Shown in pieces: positions 33,322-43,400 of a stretch of 64,000 bases of DNA. The notes under the pieces are model-generated. The model was not told the origin of the DNA. It saw only the letters and a list, made by a program, of their open reading frames with translations, and made no database searches. Origin of the DNA: Prevotella sp. (lineage in GTDB: Bacteria; Bacteroidota; Bacteroidia; Bacteroidales; Bacteroidaceae); assembly GCA_017478025.1 (NCBI GenBank), contig JAFVGZ010000006.1, positions 1 to 64,000 of the forward strand, read 5' to 3'. Each line of letters begins with the position of its first letter. The first letter of the stretch is position 1. A program made the position numbers and the translations under genes.

Positions 33322-36300
33322 CCTTCTATCTTTACCACCTCTCCTTTTATTACAAACCACAGGTAGCCCTTCACCTCAGGCAGTCCCATCTCTCTCAGCA
33401 GCTGCATGTATCTCTTTACCTGTTCCACGTAGCCCCGGTGCGGATTACCGAACTTGAAATCCACTACTATCGTCTCCGTTCCGTTTGTCACGACGCGGTC
33501 TGGTCTCTGTTCGCCCTCGGGGGTTATGATGGTACACTCGTTGTACACGTCCCACCCCTTGTCAAACCAACTCTTCACCTGGCTGTTCTCAAAGGCGCGG
33601 CGCAGGTGTTCCTGCAGCTGTTCGCGTGTGATGTCCTCGCCATAGAGCATACCGTCAAATTCCATTCTCTCCATCATGGGCTCCACGTCATCCAGGGTGT
33701 GGATAGAGGAGAAGAGCTGGTGCATCACCATTCCTATCTTTATCATTCTCTCCCTGTCACGGTTGTCTATGGAGTCATCGGCAAAGCGCAGACTCTCGTT
33801 GCTCTGTCGGTACTCTGCGGTGTTTTCGTAAGAATGTGTCTTGACTGTTACGGCTGTCGGGACGGTAGTGAATACATTTCTTGCTTTGCTATGAGTAATA
33901 TTGCTTATTTCTTTGGTTGATAGGTTTTTACTGCAGCTCTTGTTGTCATCTGCTTTATCCGCCTCGCCTGCATCGCCATACTCTATTCTCAGAGCTTGCG
34001 ATGTGTCCTCACGTCCCTCTATCCTCAGTTCACTTTTTCCTATCGAGTCAGGCATCAAGTTGATTGCTTCCTCCATCGCTCTGGACCGGTTCCCCTCTTT
34101 GCTGCCGCGTCCACCGATTACATAGAGTGACTCCCCGGCTCGTGTCATTGCCACATAGAGCAGGTTGAGGTTGTCAACAATCTTCTGCACCTGTTCGTCA
34201 TAGCCGTCCTCCTCATATATTGTACCTTCGAGCGATGTTGCGCTCACACATTCCAGCGGTATCATCGGCAGTTGTGAGAACGGCTCCAGCGTAGGCTCCG
34301 CCCATATCAGACTTCCCTGTGGGGGATTGAATGTCCAGTTACAGTAGGGTATGATGACATGCTTGAACTCCAGTCCCTTACTCTTGTGTATGGTCAGTAT
34401 CCTTATACCGTCCTCCTCGGCTGCCTCAATTGTCTTGCCACAGATGTCGCTGTCCCATTCACGCAGGAAGTCCTCGGTCACGGGCAGGTTCGTCTCGCAG
34501 TAGTCCCTTATCTCGTCAAAGAATTTTGACACGTATGCATCCTCGCCATCCTTTTTGAATGTTTTTAGCAATGCCTCGCTCAAATCGTATAATGTCATCA
34601 TCTGTAGCGAGTTATACTGTGCAGTGAAAGCCTCTGGCACCTCCCCGTCACAGAGTCCCTCTAGGAGTGCTCGCGACAGTGCTTCCTGTGGGTGTATCAG
34701 GAGTCGCATGGCGCTGACGATGCACTGCAGCGTCCTCGAAGAGTCGAGCCTGAAAGCCTCGTCTGACACCACTCTTATTCTTCCCTTTCCGTTCTCGCCC
34801 TTTTCGTCCATGCAGCTCTCTATGGCCTTAGCTATCTCGGGTATCACCCTGCGGCTTCTCACCAGTATCGCTATGTCCCTCTGGCGTTCCCCTCTCTCCA
34901 ACAACTCTTTCACGCGCATCACAACCTTCTCCTCCATTGTTACGGGAGCAGCGGTGTCATCTCCCTTCAAGGGCATTAACTCCATGACTACATGTCCCCG
35001 TGGTTCCTTCCCCTTGGGTATCTCTTGTGCTACGTCGCTATAAGCGCGCTTCAGCTCCTCCGCTCTCTCTTCCGAGAATTGTCTTACATTCTCAACCTCG
35101 ATATGCGCCACGGCCTCAAAGAACGCATTGTTGAACTCTATCACGTTTCTCTCCGAACGGTAGTTCGTTCGCTTTGGTTCAAAGCCTATCTCATCCTTGC
35201 GAAACTCTCGCTCTATGCCGTTCAGCAATCTCCAGTCACCTGATCTGAAGCGGTATATGCTCTGTTTCACGTCGCCCACTATCAGGTTGCTCTTCCCTTG
35301 CGCCATGCACTCTCTCAGTAGGGTCTTGAAGTTTCTCCATTGCACCACGCTCGTGTCCTGAAACTCGTCTATCATCACGTGCTCCAGCCTTGCCCCTATC
35401 TTCTCAAAGATAAACGGTGCGTCACCCTCTTCTATGATGTCGTGCAGCAGGCTCTGTGTATCGTTCAGCATGAAGCGCTGTGCCGCCTCGTTCAGCTCGT
35501 GTGCCGCCATCTCTATTCGCTTCAGCAGCCTCAGGTCATTCAGATGCTGCAGGGTTTTCTTTGCCGATAGTGCCATTCGTGCGTCCTGGGCTCTGTGTGC
35601 CTCCGTGTCCAGCATCAGCGGCAGCAGTTCCTGTGTCACCACGCCCATCACCTCGCCACGCCTCGCGTGTGTCTTCTTCACCCATTTCTCCGCATCCTCC
35701 ATAGCGTCAGAGGCCGTCTTGTTCAGCACGTCATAGAGGTTCCCCTGTGCCAGCTTCACGAAATACCCCATCACGCCGCTCTTGCCTCTGCTGAAGTCCT
35801 CCAGTCCCAGCCCGTGCGAGCTCAGTATCTGCATCGCCGCCTCGCCCTGCTCCCTGTAGCGCTTCTCCGTCTCGGTCACTATGTTGCGCATCGTGCGTTT
35901 GTAGTTGTCAAAGAACTTATCATCCTCAAACACCTTCTCCATCCTGCGTCGATTCTGCTTGAAGTGCTCCTTGAAGATGTTGCCACCAAAGGACTTTATC
36001 TGGCTTATCACGTTCCAGTTCTTGCCGTCAGTCATGTTGTCGTTGACATAGTCCATCACGACCTGCTTCAGTTCCTTGTCATCGGCTACGGTATCGACCA
36101 TCTCATCCACGGCCTGATCCACCACCTGTTCCGTGTTCAGCCCCACTCTGAGGTTGGCGGTCAGCATCAGTTCCTTAGCCAGGTTTCTCAACACGTTTTG
36201 AAAGAACGCATCAATCGTCTGCACTCTGAAGTAATGGTAGTTGTGCAGCAATGATGTCAGTATCACCCTTGCTCGGCGCCTTATCTCTGCTGCCTCCAGC

Positions 36301-36539
36301 CCCGTCTCCTCCATGAGCACTGCCAGATAGCCCTCGCTCTCCTTCAGGCTGTGTGACAGTCCATAGAGCGTGGAGAGGATACGCATCTTCATCTCCTCTG
36401 TGGCCTTGTTCGTAAAGGTCACTGCCAGGATGCCGTCATAGCCGTGAGCCTCCTCCAGCAGCAGCCTGATATACTCTACTGCCAGAGTGAATGTCTTGCC
36501 GCTTCCCGCGCTTGCCTTATATACTGTGAGTGTATGCAT
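33318..36539 (-). CDS. AddA-like UvrD-family helicase/nuclease
   Basis: This 1073-residue superfamily 1A helicase-nuclease contains KASAGSGKT (Walker A, 8-16), TFTNKATEEMK, MIDEFQDTS (motif II), VGDVKQSIYRFRSGDW, LTIHKSKGLEFKHVI and LLYVAMTRAGESLYV (motif VI). A C-terminal RecB-type nuclease has RPDRVV...TIVVDFKFG and VKRYMQLL. It forms the end-processing machine for homologous recombination with the AddB-like protein. A TACTTTTG box (36563-36556) lies about 17 nt before its start, in a divergent region shared with the metallo-hydrolase gene. Confidence 0.88.
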   Translation of the reverse strand: MHTLTVYKASAGSGKTFTLAVEYIRLLLEEAHGYDGILAVTFTNKATEEMKMRILSTLYGLSHSLKESEGYLAVLMEETGLEAAEIRRRARVILTSLLHNYHYFRVQTIDAFFQNVLRNLAKELMLTANLRVGLNTEQVVDQAVDEMVDTVADDKELKQVVMDYVNDNMTDGKNWNVISQIKSFGGNIFKEHFKQNRRRMEKVFEDDKFFDNYKRTMRNIVTETEKRYREQGEAAMQILSSHGLGLEDFSRGKSGVMGYFVKLAQGNLYDVLNKTASDAMEDAEKWVKKTHARRGEVMGVVTQELLPLMLDTEAHRAQDARMALSAKKTLQHLNDLRLLKRIEMAAHELNEAAQRFMLNDTQSLLHDIIEEGDAPFIFEKIGARLEHVMIDEFQDTSVVQWRNFKTLLRECMAQGKSNLIVGDVKQSIYRFRSGDWRLLNGIEREFRKDEIGFEPKRTNYRSERNVIEFNNAFFEAVAHIEVENVRQFSEERAEELKRAYSDVAQEIPKGKEPRGHVVMELMPLKGDDTAAPVTMEEKVVMRVKELLERGERQRDIAILVRSRRVIPEIAKAIESCMDEKGENGKGRIRVVSDEAFRLDSSRTLQCIVSAMRLLIHPQEALSRALLEGLCDGEVPEAFTAQYNSLQMMTLYDLSEALLKTFKKDGEDAYVSKFFDEIRDYCETNLPVTEDFLREWDSDICGKTIEAAEEDGIRILTIHKSKGLEFKHVIIPYCNWTFNPPQGSLIWAEPTLEPFSQLPMIPLECVSATSLEGTIYEEDGYDEQVQKIVDNLNLLYVAMTRAGESLYVIGGRGSKEGNRSRAMEEAINLMPDSIGKSELRIEGREDTSQALRIEYGDAGEADKADDNKSCSKNLSTKEISNITHSKARNVFTTVPTAVTVKTHSYENTAEYRQSNESLRFADDSIDNRDRERMIKIGMVMHQLFSSIHTLDDVEPMMERMEFDGMLYGEDITREQLQEHLRRAFENSQVKSWFDKGWDVYNECTIITPEGEQRPDRVVTNGTETIVVDFKFGNPHRGYVEQVKRYMQLLREMGLPEVKGYLWFVIKGEVVKIEG

Positions 36540-36547
36540 TTCTGTTA

Positions 36548-36612
36548 ATTTTGTGCAAAAGTACGAGTTTTTTTTTGATAAACCATATAAAAATACTACT
36601 TTTGCACAAAAT
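36548..36612. promoter_or_regulatory. Symmetric divergent promoters
   Basis: The 16-bp sequence ATTTTGTGCAAAAGTA (36548-36563) is repeated perfectly in inverted orientation at 36597-36612. Each copy contains a TACTTTTG -7 box facing outward, one for the AddA-like gene and one for the metallo-hydrolase gene. For the plus side, TTTG at 36574-36577 stands 19 nt upstream. Confidence 0.7.
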
Positions 36613-36623
36613 ATAAACCCAAA

Positions 36624-37427
36624 ATGCTAAAATTTCTGTCCATAGGCAGTGGAAGCAGCGGTAACTGTTACTTCCTGCAGACTGCCAACGACGCGATACT
36701 GATAGACGCTGGTGTCGGCATACGAAATATAAAGAAACACCTCTACAACTACGGTCTCAGCTTGGATAGTGTGCACCATATCCTCATCACTCACGACCAT
36801 GCTGACCATATCAAGTCTGTGGGGGTGATCAGTACTGAGTATAACATTCCGGTCTATACATCCAAGGAGGTTCATGAGGGCATAATGCGCAATTTTTGCG
36901 TTCCCAGGAAAATCCCCGCAGACAATTGCAAAATCATAGAGGTGGGTCAGCACTACACCATCGGCGATTTCAGCGTGACGACTTTTCCCGTGCCTCATGA
37001 CAGTTGCGGAAACATAGGTTATCGCATAGACATTGATGGTGTCACGTTCTGCCTCATGACTGATGTGGGACATGTCACAGAGGAGATGCAGCACCACATC
37101 GGAGAGGCCAACTATCTGGTCCTTGAAGCCAACTACGATGAGGAGATGCTTCGCACGGGGCCCTATCCGCAACACCTGAAGGAGCGCATCTCGTCAGGCA
37201 ATGGTCATCTCTCCAACAAAGTCTGCGCCGAGACAATCGCCAACTATGCCACTCCCGCCTTACGCCACGTGTGGCTGTGCCATCTCAGCGAAGAGAACAA
37301 CCACCCCATCCTGGCACAGAAGACCGTAGAACAGATACTTGCCTCATACGGCATCCTGCCAGGAAAGGATTTCCTCGTCGATGTGCTGAAACGCAAAACG
37401 CCCTCACAGCTTTTTGAACTGACATAA
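36624..37427 (+). CDS. MBL-fold metallo-hydrolase (YycJ/WalJ-like)
   Basis: The 267-residue protein begins FLSIGSGSSGNCYFL, and the metal-binding motif THDHADHI follows near residue 60. FCLMTDVGH, YLVLEANYDEEML and HVWLCHLSEENN complete the beta-lactamase-fold ligands. These features fit the YycJ/WalJ group of double-strand exonuclease-like hydrolases rather than beta-lactamases. The cellular substrate is unproved; DNA is likely, and the divergent AddAB-like pair fits a repair role. The ATG at 36624 follows the -7 box by 19 nt. Confidence 0.85.
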   Translation: MLKFLSIGSGSSGNCYFLQTANDAILIDAGVGIRNIKKHLYNYGLSLDSVHHILITHDHADHIKSVGVISTEYNIPVYTSKEVHEGIMRNFCVPRKIPADNCKIIEVGQHYTIGDFSVTTFPVPHDSCGNIGYRIDIDGVTFCLMTDVGHVTEEMQHHIGEANYLVLEANYDEEMLRTGPYPQHLKERISSGNGHLSNKVCAETIANYATPALRHVWLCHLSEENNHPILAQKTVEQILASYGILPGKDFLVDVLKRKTPSQLFELT

Positions 37428-37482
37428 CAGACACGTAATCTCAAATAAACGTAATCTCAAATAAACACAACTTTATACAACG

Positions 37483-37878
37483 ATGAAAAAAGTATTCATT
37501 CTTCTATCACTTCTCGCCATGACCATTACCGGCATGGCCGACCCCGTTATCTCTTTTGATAAAAATGAGTGGGACTGGGGTGAATTCTCTGAGGATAACC
37601 CTATTCAGAAGTGTGTCTTCACCTTCACCAACACGGGCGATGCACCTCTCATCATCAACCAGGCTGTAGCATCATGTGGCTGCACCGTTCCTAAGTTCAC
37701 CAAGACACCGGTACGTCCAGGCGAGACAGGAACCATCAACGTCACTTATAGCGGAAAGGGCAAGGTACCTGGCCATTTCCGTAAATCCATCACAGTTCAT
37801 TCCAATGGCAAGCCTGCAATCGTTCGCCTATACATCGAGGGCGTAATGACCGAAGCCAAAGTTGTAAAGAAAAAATAA
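37483..37878 (+). CDS. DUF1573 secreted protein
   Basis: The 131-residue product has a signal peptide (MKKVFILLSLLAMTITGMA) and a single DUF1573 Ig-like domain: FDKNEWDWGEFSED, FTFTNTGDAPLIINQAVASCGCTVPKFTKTPVRPGETG, HFRKSITVHSN. The SCGC pair is the family signature. It is periplasmic or outer membrane-associated, of unknown function. It starts 55 nt after the metallo-hydrolase gene with no clear promoter between, so they may be co-transcribed. A strong terminator follows. Confidence 0.88.
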   Translation: MKKVFILLSLLAMTITGMADPVISFDKNEWDWGEFSEDNPIQKCVFTFTNTGDAPLIINQAVASCGCTVPKFTKTPVRPGETGTINVTYSGKGKVPGHFRKSITVHSNGKPAIVRLYIEGVMTEAKVVKKK

Positions 37879-37901
37879 CTTCATTCATTCAATACCCAAC
37901 G

Positions 37902-37956
37902 AAAACCCTCATACGCGACAAGACAATTCCATCTCTCCCCGCTGTATGAGGGTTTT
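37902..37956 (+). terminator. Terminator after DUF1573 gene
   Basis: AAAACCCTCATAC pairs with GTATGAGGGTTTT across a loop of about 29 nt, and the right arm continues into a T run. Confidence 0.8.
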
Positions 37957-37970
37957 TTCGGAAAAGCTCA

Positions 37971-38112
37971 GCCCCACCCCAACCCTCCCCAGGGAGGGAG
38001 TGATAAATGGGACCGGCTAAACAGGGGCAGTGGGCATTTTCGCCTGTGATAAACAATATCCAACCACTTCATTTATAACTCTCCCTCCCTTAGGGGGGAG
38101 CAGGAGGGGTAT
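37971..38112. repeat. G-rich palindromic intergenic repeats
   Basis: Two related palindromes lie here: CCCTCCCCAGGGAGGG near 37985-38000 and CTCCCTCCCTTAGGGGGGAG near 38081-38100, each trailed by CAGGAGGGG- or CCACCCCA-type sequence. The same family flanks the porin gene at 57-59 kb and appears inside relA and uvrA. AT-rich GAATTAT repeats then run into the relA start. Confidence 0.8.
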
Positions 38113-38141
38113 TATGAATTTTGCATTATTCATTGTGAATT

Positions 38142-40337
38142 ATGAATTATGAATTGACTCCAGTCGAGCGAGCCTTCGCCATAGATCTCGTCAATGCCTT
38201 GCGTCTCAAGGCTGGTATTCATCTTCATCCCGACGATGAAGACAAACTGCGGCATCTGCTGCTCCCTGCCATCAGTCTGGATCAGCCTGCTGACACCCAT
38301 GCCGTCACCTCGCAGGGTTATTCCTCTCCTTCTGGGGAGGGCAGGGGTGGTGCTGTCCCTCCCGCCTCATCGCCTCATGCCGACCACAGCAGTCTCAACA
38401 GCCGTGATGCCTTTGGCCTACATCCCGTCATCAAAGCTCTCCAGACAGGTCTGCTCGCTGTAGATGAGATGTCCCTAAGGCGCGACGGCCTCATAGCCAC
38501 AGTTCTCTCACCCCTTGTGCTCCACGGGCTCCTGCCCCTCGATAGGGTAGAGCAGCTCTTTGGCACCCCGCCGCGAACCATCCTCAGCGGACTTCTTCGC
38601 ATTCAGGAGCTATACCGTCAGCACCCCACCATCTCCACACACGCCTCACACCTCAGGGACCTCCTCCTCTCCTTTGCCGAGGACATGCGCGTAATCCTCA
38701 TTATGATAGCCAACAGGCTCATCGTCATGCGGGCCATACGCGACACCGACAACCTCAAGGCACGCGAGCAGGTGGCGGCAGAGGCGGCCTATCTCTACGC
38801 ACCGCTGGCTCATAAGCTTGGGCTCTATGCCATAAAGAGCGAACTGGAAGATCTCTCCCTCAAATACCTATCCCCGGAGCCCTACTACCACATCCGTGAG
38901 AAGCTCGCCTCCACCAAGCAGGCTCGTGACCGTTACATCGACAGCTTCATAGGGCCTGTACGTCAGCGTCTGCAGGAGGCAGGACTGCATTTCCATATCA
39001 AGGGGCGCACCAAGTCCATCCACTCCATCTATCAGAAGATGAAGAAGCAGCGTTGCCCCTTCGAGGGGGTCTATGACCTCTTCGCCATACGCGTCATCCT
39101 CGACTCCCCGCCGGAGCGTGAGAAGATGGACTGCTGGCAGGCCTACAGCATCGTCACCGACATGTATCAGCCCAACCCCAAGCGCCTGCGTGACTGGCTC
39201 TCCGTGCCTAAGAGCAACGGTTACGAATCACTCCACATCACCGTCCTCGGTCCTGAGAACAAATGGGTGGAGGTGCAGATACGCACAGAGCGTATGGACG
39301 AGGTGGCGGAACACGGTCTCGCAGCACACTGGCGTTACAAAGGTGTCAATGCCGGAGGCGGCATGGACGAATGGCTTCTTGCCATCCGTACCGCTCTCGA
39401 GGCTGGTGACGACATGCAGATGATGGACAGTCTGCGTGGTGACCTCTATGAGGACGAGGTCTATGTCTTCACCCCCAAGGGCGAGATACGCAAATTCCCC
39501 AAGGGCGCAACGGTCCTCGACTTCGCTTATCAGATACACTCCCAGGTAGGCAACAAATGCGTCGGTGCCACTATCAACGGGCGTGGCGTGCAGATACGCG
39601 AGCAACTCCATTCCGGTGACACCATACACATACAGACCTCCTCTCAGCAGCGTCCCCGTCATGACTGGCTCAATATCGTCAAGACCTCTCATGCCAAGAG
39701 CAAGATAAAGAAAGCCCTCAACGAGCTGCAGGCCAAGGAAGCCGCTGCGCGTGGAGAGACACCTGCCGCCCCTAAGGAAGAGAACACCGGTCGTAATGCC
39801 GCTCCCCTCCGTGAGGGCGATGCGAAGGGCGCCATTGAGCAGGCCCCCGTCTCTGCTGCCAATTTCTCTCTCCTGCGTACCTATACGGACAACGATGTCC
39901 TCGTCATAGACCGCAACCTCAAAGACATTGACTACAGCCTTGCCAAGTGCTGCAACCCCATCTATGGCGACAACATCTTCGGCTTCGTCACCGTTTCTGG
40001 CGGCATCAAGATTCACCGTATGTCGTGTCCCAATGCCCCGGCCCTTCGTCAGCGCTTTGGATATCGCATTGTCCCTGCACGTTGGAGCGGCAAGGGCGAG
40101 TCCAAGTATGACATCACCTTAGAGGCAATCGGCAACGATGACATCTCCATCATCAGCACCGTCACATCCCTGCTCACCAAGGAGGGCAACGCCATACTGC
40201 GCAACCTCAACATCGACACCGGTGACGGTCTCTTCAAAGCCCTCATCACCGTTCGCCTCTCCGACACCACTCAGCTCCAGGCCCTCATACGCAAAATCCG
40301 CACCATCAAGGGAATAAAAGACATCAGAAGAAAATAA
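38142..40337 (+). CDS. relA: RelA/SpoT family (p)ppGpp synthetase
   Basis: The 731-residue protein has an HD-like N-terminal domain (about 85-220), a synthetase domain (about 270-395: KGRTKSIHSIYQKMKKQ, YDLFAIRVI, PKSNGYESLHITV, EVQIRTERMDEVAEHGLAAHWRYK), a TGS domain (about 440-505, VFTPKGEIRKFPKGATVLDFAYQIHS), a zinc-finger/helical region with KCCNP, and a C-terminal ACT domain. The HD hydrolase motif is degenerate (SPLVLHG where active enzymes have an HD-x-x-ED type site), so it is probably synthetase-only. Residues 59-85 (YSSPSGEGRGGAVPPASS) are encoded by a G-rich repeat and look inserted. The start ATG lies within GAATTAT repeats. Confidence 0.88.
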   Translation: MNYELTPVERAFAIDLVNALRLKAGIHLHPDDEDKLRHLLLPAISLDQPADTHAVTSQGYSSPSGEGRGGAVPPASSPHADHSSLNSRDAFGLHPVIKALQTGLLAVDEMSLRRDGLIATVLSPLVLHGLLPLDRVEQLFGTPPRTILSGLLRIQELYRQHPTISTHASHLRDLLLSFAEDMRVILIMIANRLIVMRAIRDTDNLKAREQVAAEAAYLYAPLAHKLGLYAIKSELEDLSLKYLSPEPYYHIREKLASTKQARDRYIDSFIGPVRQRLQEAGLHFHIKGRTKSIHSIYQKMKKQRCPFEGVYDLFAIRVILDSPPEREKMDCWQAYSIVTDMYQPNPKRLRDWLSVPKSNGYESLHITVLGPENKWVEVQIRTERMDEVAEHGLAAHWRYKGVNAGGGMDEWLLAIRTALEAGDDMQMMDSLRGDLYEDEVYVFTPKGEIRKFPKGATVLDFAYQIHSQVGNKCVGATINGRGVQIREQLHSGDTIHIQTSSQQRPRHDWLNIVKTSHAKSKIKKALNELQAKEAAARGETPAAPKEENTGRNAAPLREGDAKGAIEQAPVSAANFSLLRTYTDNDVLVIDRNLKDIDYSLAKCCNPIYGDNIFGFVTVSGGIKIHRMSCPNAPALRQRFGYRIVPARWSGKGESKYDITLEAIGNDDISIISTVTSLLTKEGNAILRNLNIDTGDGLFKALITVRLSDTTQLQALIRKIRTIKGIKDIRRK

Positions 40338-40439
40338 AGCCCCCTTCCATAGCAACGAGTTACAGTGCCCTGCTTCCCCTCTGCCTATTAACGAGTTACA
40401 GTGCCCTGCGGTTTCCCCGCAGGGATAACATAAACGATA
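40338..40439. other. Short gap with duplicated segment
   Basis: AACGAGTTACAGTGCCCTGC occurs twice (about 40352-40371 and 40389-40408), a direct repeat 37 bp apart, just before uvrA. No promoter consensus is visible. Confidence 0.6.
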
Positions 40440-43400
40440 ATGAAAACAATAACCCCCACTGGGCGCAGCGCTGACGCATCACAAGGATTCATCAGCGTGC
40501 GTGGTGCCCGCGTCAACAACCTCAAGAATATATCCCTCCAGATACCCCGTGGCAAGTTTGTCGTCATCACCGGCGTCAGCGGCTCCGGCAAGTCCTCACT
40601 GGCCTTCGACACCCTCTATGCCGAGGGGCAACGCCGCTACGTGGAGAGCCTCTCCTCATACGCCCGTCAGTTCATGGGACGCATGCGCAAACCCGACTGT
40701 GACTTTATCGACGGACTGCCACCTGCCATAGCCATAGAGCAGAAGGTCATAGCACGCAATCCACGCTCCACCGTGGGCACCAGCACCGAAATCTATGACT
40801 ACCTTAAGCTCCTCTTTGCCCGCATCGGCAAGACCTACTCACCCATCTCTGGGCAGGAGGTAAAGAAACACACCGCAGAGGATGTCGTGGATGCCATGCT
40901 TCAGCTGCCCCGCGGCACCAAAATCCTGCTCCTCGCCCCCGTCATCCTCACCTCTGGCCGCACCCTCCGCGAACAACTCGAAGCCAAAATCCAACAAGGC
41001 TACTCCCGCCTCTACATCAACGGAGAGATCGTATCCATAGCAGAATACCTTAACAGCCCCCTCCCAACCTCCCCCTTGGGGGAGGAGACGGAAACAACAG
41101 GGGTTCCCGAAGCTGGGGACGTGGGCGTCCTCGCCGCTCAGGCAGATTTGAAATCCTCCAGCCCCTCTCCATCAACGAGCACCGAAGCCGCGACCGATTC
41201 CGACACAGGGGACGTGGGCGTCCTCGCCCGCGACAAAAAAGGTTCGGCCTATTCCAATTCTTCACCCTCCACTCCAGATTCTTCACTCTTCACTCTTCAC
41301 TCTTCACTATCCCTTTTCCTCCTCATCGACCGTCTCAAGGCCGATGACAGCAGCGAGACCATCTCGCGTCTCACCGACTCCGCCGAGACTGCCTTCTACG
41401 AAGGCTGCGGAGCATGCCGCCTCGTAGTCCTCCCCGACAACGACCATCCAGCTTCCCCCTCTCCATCTACGAGCCTCAAAGCCAATACCGAATCCGAGCC
41501 AGAAGCCAATACCGAATCTGAGCCCGAAGCCAAGACCGAAACTGGGGACGTGGGCGTCCTCGCCTGCGACAAAAAAGGTTCGACCACTTCCAATTCTTCA
41601 CTCTTCACTCTTCAATCTTCACTTGACTTCTCCTCCCGCTTCGAGGCTGACGGCATGACCTTCGAAGAGCCCTCCGAGGGTCTCTTCTCCTTCAACTCCC
41701 CCCTGGGCGTCTGTCCGTCCTGTGAGGGTTACGGCAACATCATCGGCATAGACGAGAGTCTCGTCGTCCCCGACCCCTCACTCAGCGTCTATGACGGCTG
41801 CGTCAAGTGTTGGCACGGAGAGAAGATGGGCGAATGGCTCAAATACTTCATACGGCGTGCAGAGATAGACAACTTCCCCATCTTCACCCCCTACGCCGAA
41901 CTCTCTCAGGAGCACAAAGACTGGCTATGGCACGGCCTGCCCTGCGACAGGGGAAGAGACAAATACGAAGTTGCCAGCATCGACAACTTCTTCCGCATGG
42001 TAAAGGAAAACCAGTACAAGATACAGTACCGCGTGATGCTTAGCCGCTACCGTGGCAAGACTGTCTGTCCCGAGTGTCACGGCACCCGTCTGCGCAAGGA
42101 GGCCTCCTATGTCCGCGTGGCAGGCAAGACCATCACCGAACTCGTCTCCATGCCTGTCAGCCGCCTTGCTGAGTGGATTGACTCCCTGGCCCAGGAAGGC
42201 ACCGATGCCGTCACCCTTGCCAAAGACCCCATAGCAGCGCGTCCCCTGAAGGAGATACAGAGCCGCCTGCAGTACCTCCTTGACGTAGGCCTCGGCTACC
42301 TCACCCTCAACCGCCCCTCCAACACTCTCTCTGGCGGTGAGAGCCAGCGCATCAACCTCACCACCGCCCTCGGCTCATCCCTCGTCGGCTCCCTCTACAT
42401 CCTTGATGAGCCGTCCATAGGCATGCATAGCCGCGACACCGAGCGACTCATCCATGTCCTCAAGAAACTGCGTGACATCGGCAATACCGTTGTTGTGGTA
42501 GAGCACGACGAAGACATCATACGCTCTGCCGACCACATCATCGAGATAGGTCCCGCAGCAGGCACCCATGGCGGCACCGTTATCTACCAGGGGCCGCCCC
42601 GCAGCCCTGCCTCCCCGGAAACTCCGGAAAAACCGGAAACTCCGGAATCTCCGGCCCCCCTCCCTTCAAGGGCTTTGACCATCTCCGGTGCCACCCTCAA
42701 CAACCTCAAGGGCGTCACCGTCACCATCCCCCTCCATTGCCTCTGCATCGTCACCGGCGTCAGCGGCTCCGGCAAGTCATCGCTCATCCGCGGCACCCTC
42801 TATCCCGCGTTGCGACGCCACCTCGGGTTGGGCACAGACACCCCGGGCCCTTACAGCTCCCTCAAGGGTGACATCAAGAGCATACGCCATGTGGAGATGG
42901 TTGATCAGAACAGTATCAGCCGCAGCACGCGCTCCAACCCCGCCACCTATATCAAGGCCTACGACCTCATCCGTCAGCTCATGGCAGAGCAGCAGCTCGC
43001 CAAGCAGCTCGGCATCACCGCCCAGCACTTCTCCTTCAATGCCGAGGGAGGGCGCTGCGAAGAGTGCAAGGGAGCGGGTGAAGTCACCATCGAGATGCAG
43101 TTCATGGCAGACCTCACGCTCCAGTGTCCCGTCTGTCACGGCCAGCGCTTCCAGCGCAATGTCCTCGATGTGCAATACAAAGGCAAGAACATCAACGACA
43201 TCCTTGCCCTCACCGTTGACGAAGCTATCGCTTTCTTCTCCTGCCCCCTCCCAAGCTCCCTCCCAGCCTCCCCTGAGAAAAAGCCCCACTCCAACCCTCC
43301 CTTAGGGGAGGGAGAGCCAAACGGAACAGCCGAAGCCAAGACCGAAGCCAAGACCGAAGCCGAGACCGAAACTGGGGACGTGGGCGTCCTCGCCCGCGAC

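Noticed and set aside
30472..36539. Phage-defence helicase/nuclease system
   Set aside because: The pair has all features of the housekeeping AddAB recombination enzyme, and no other defence genes lie nearby.
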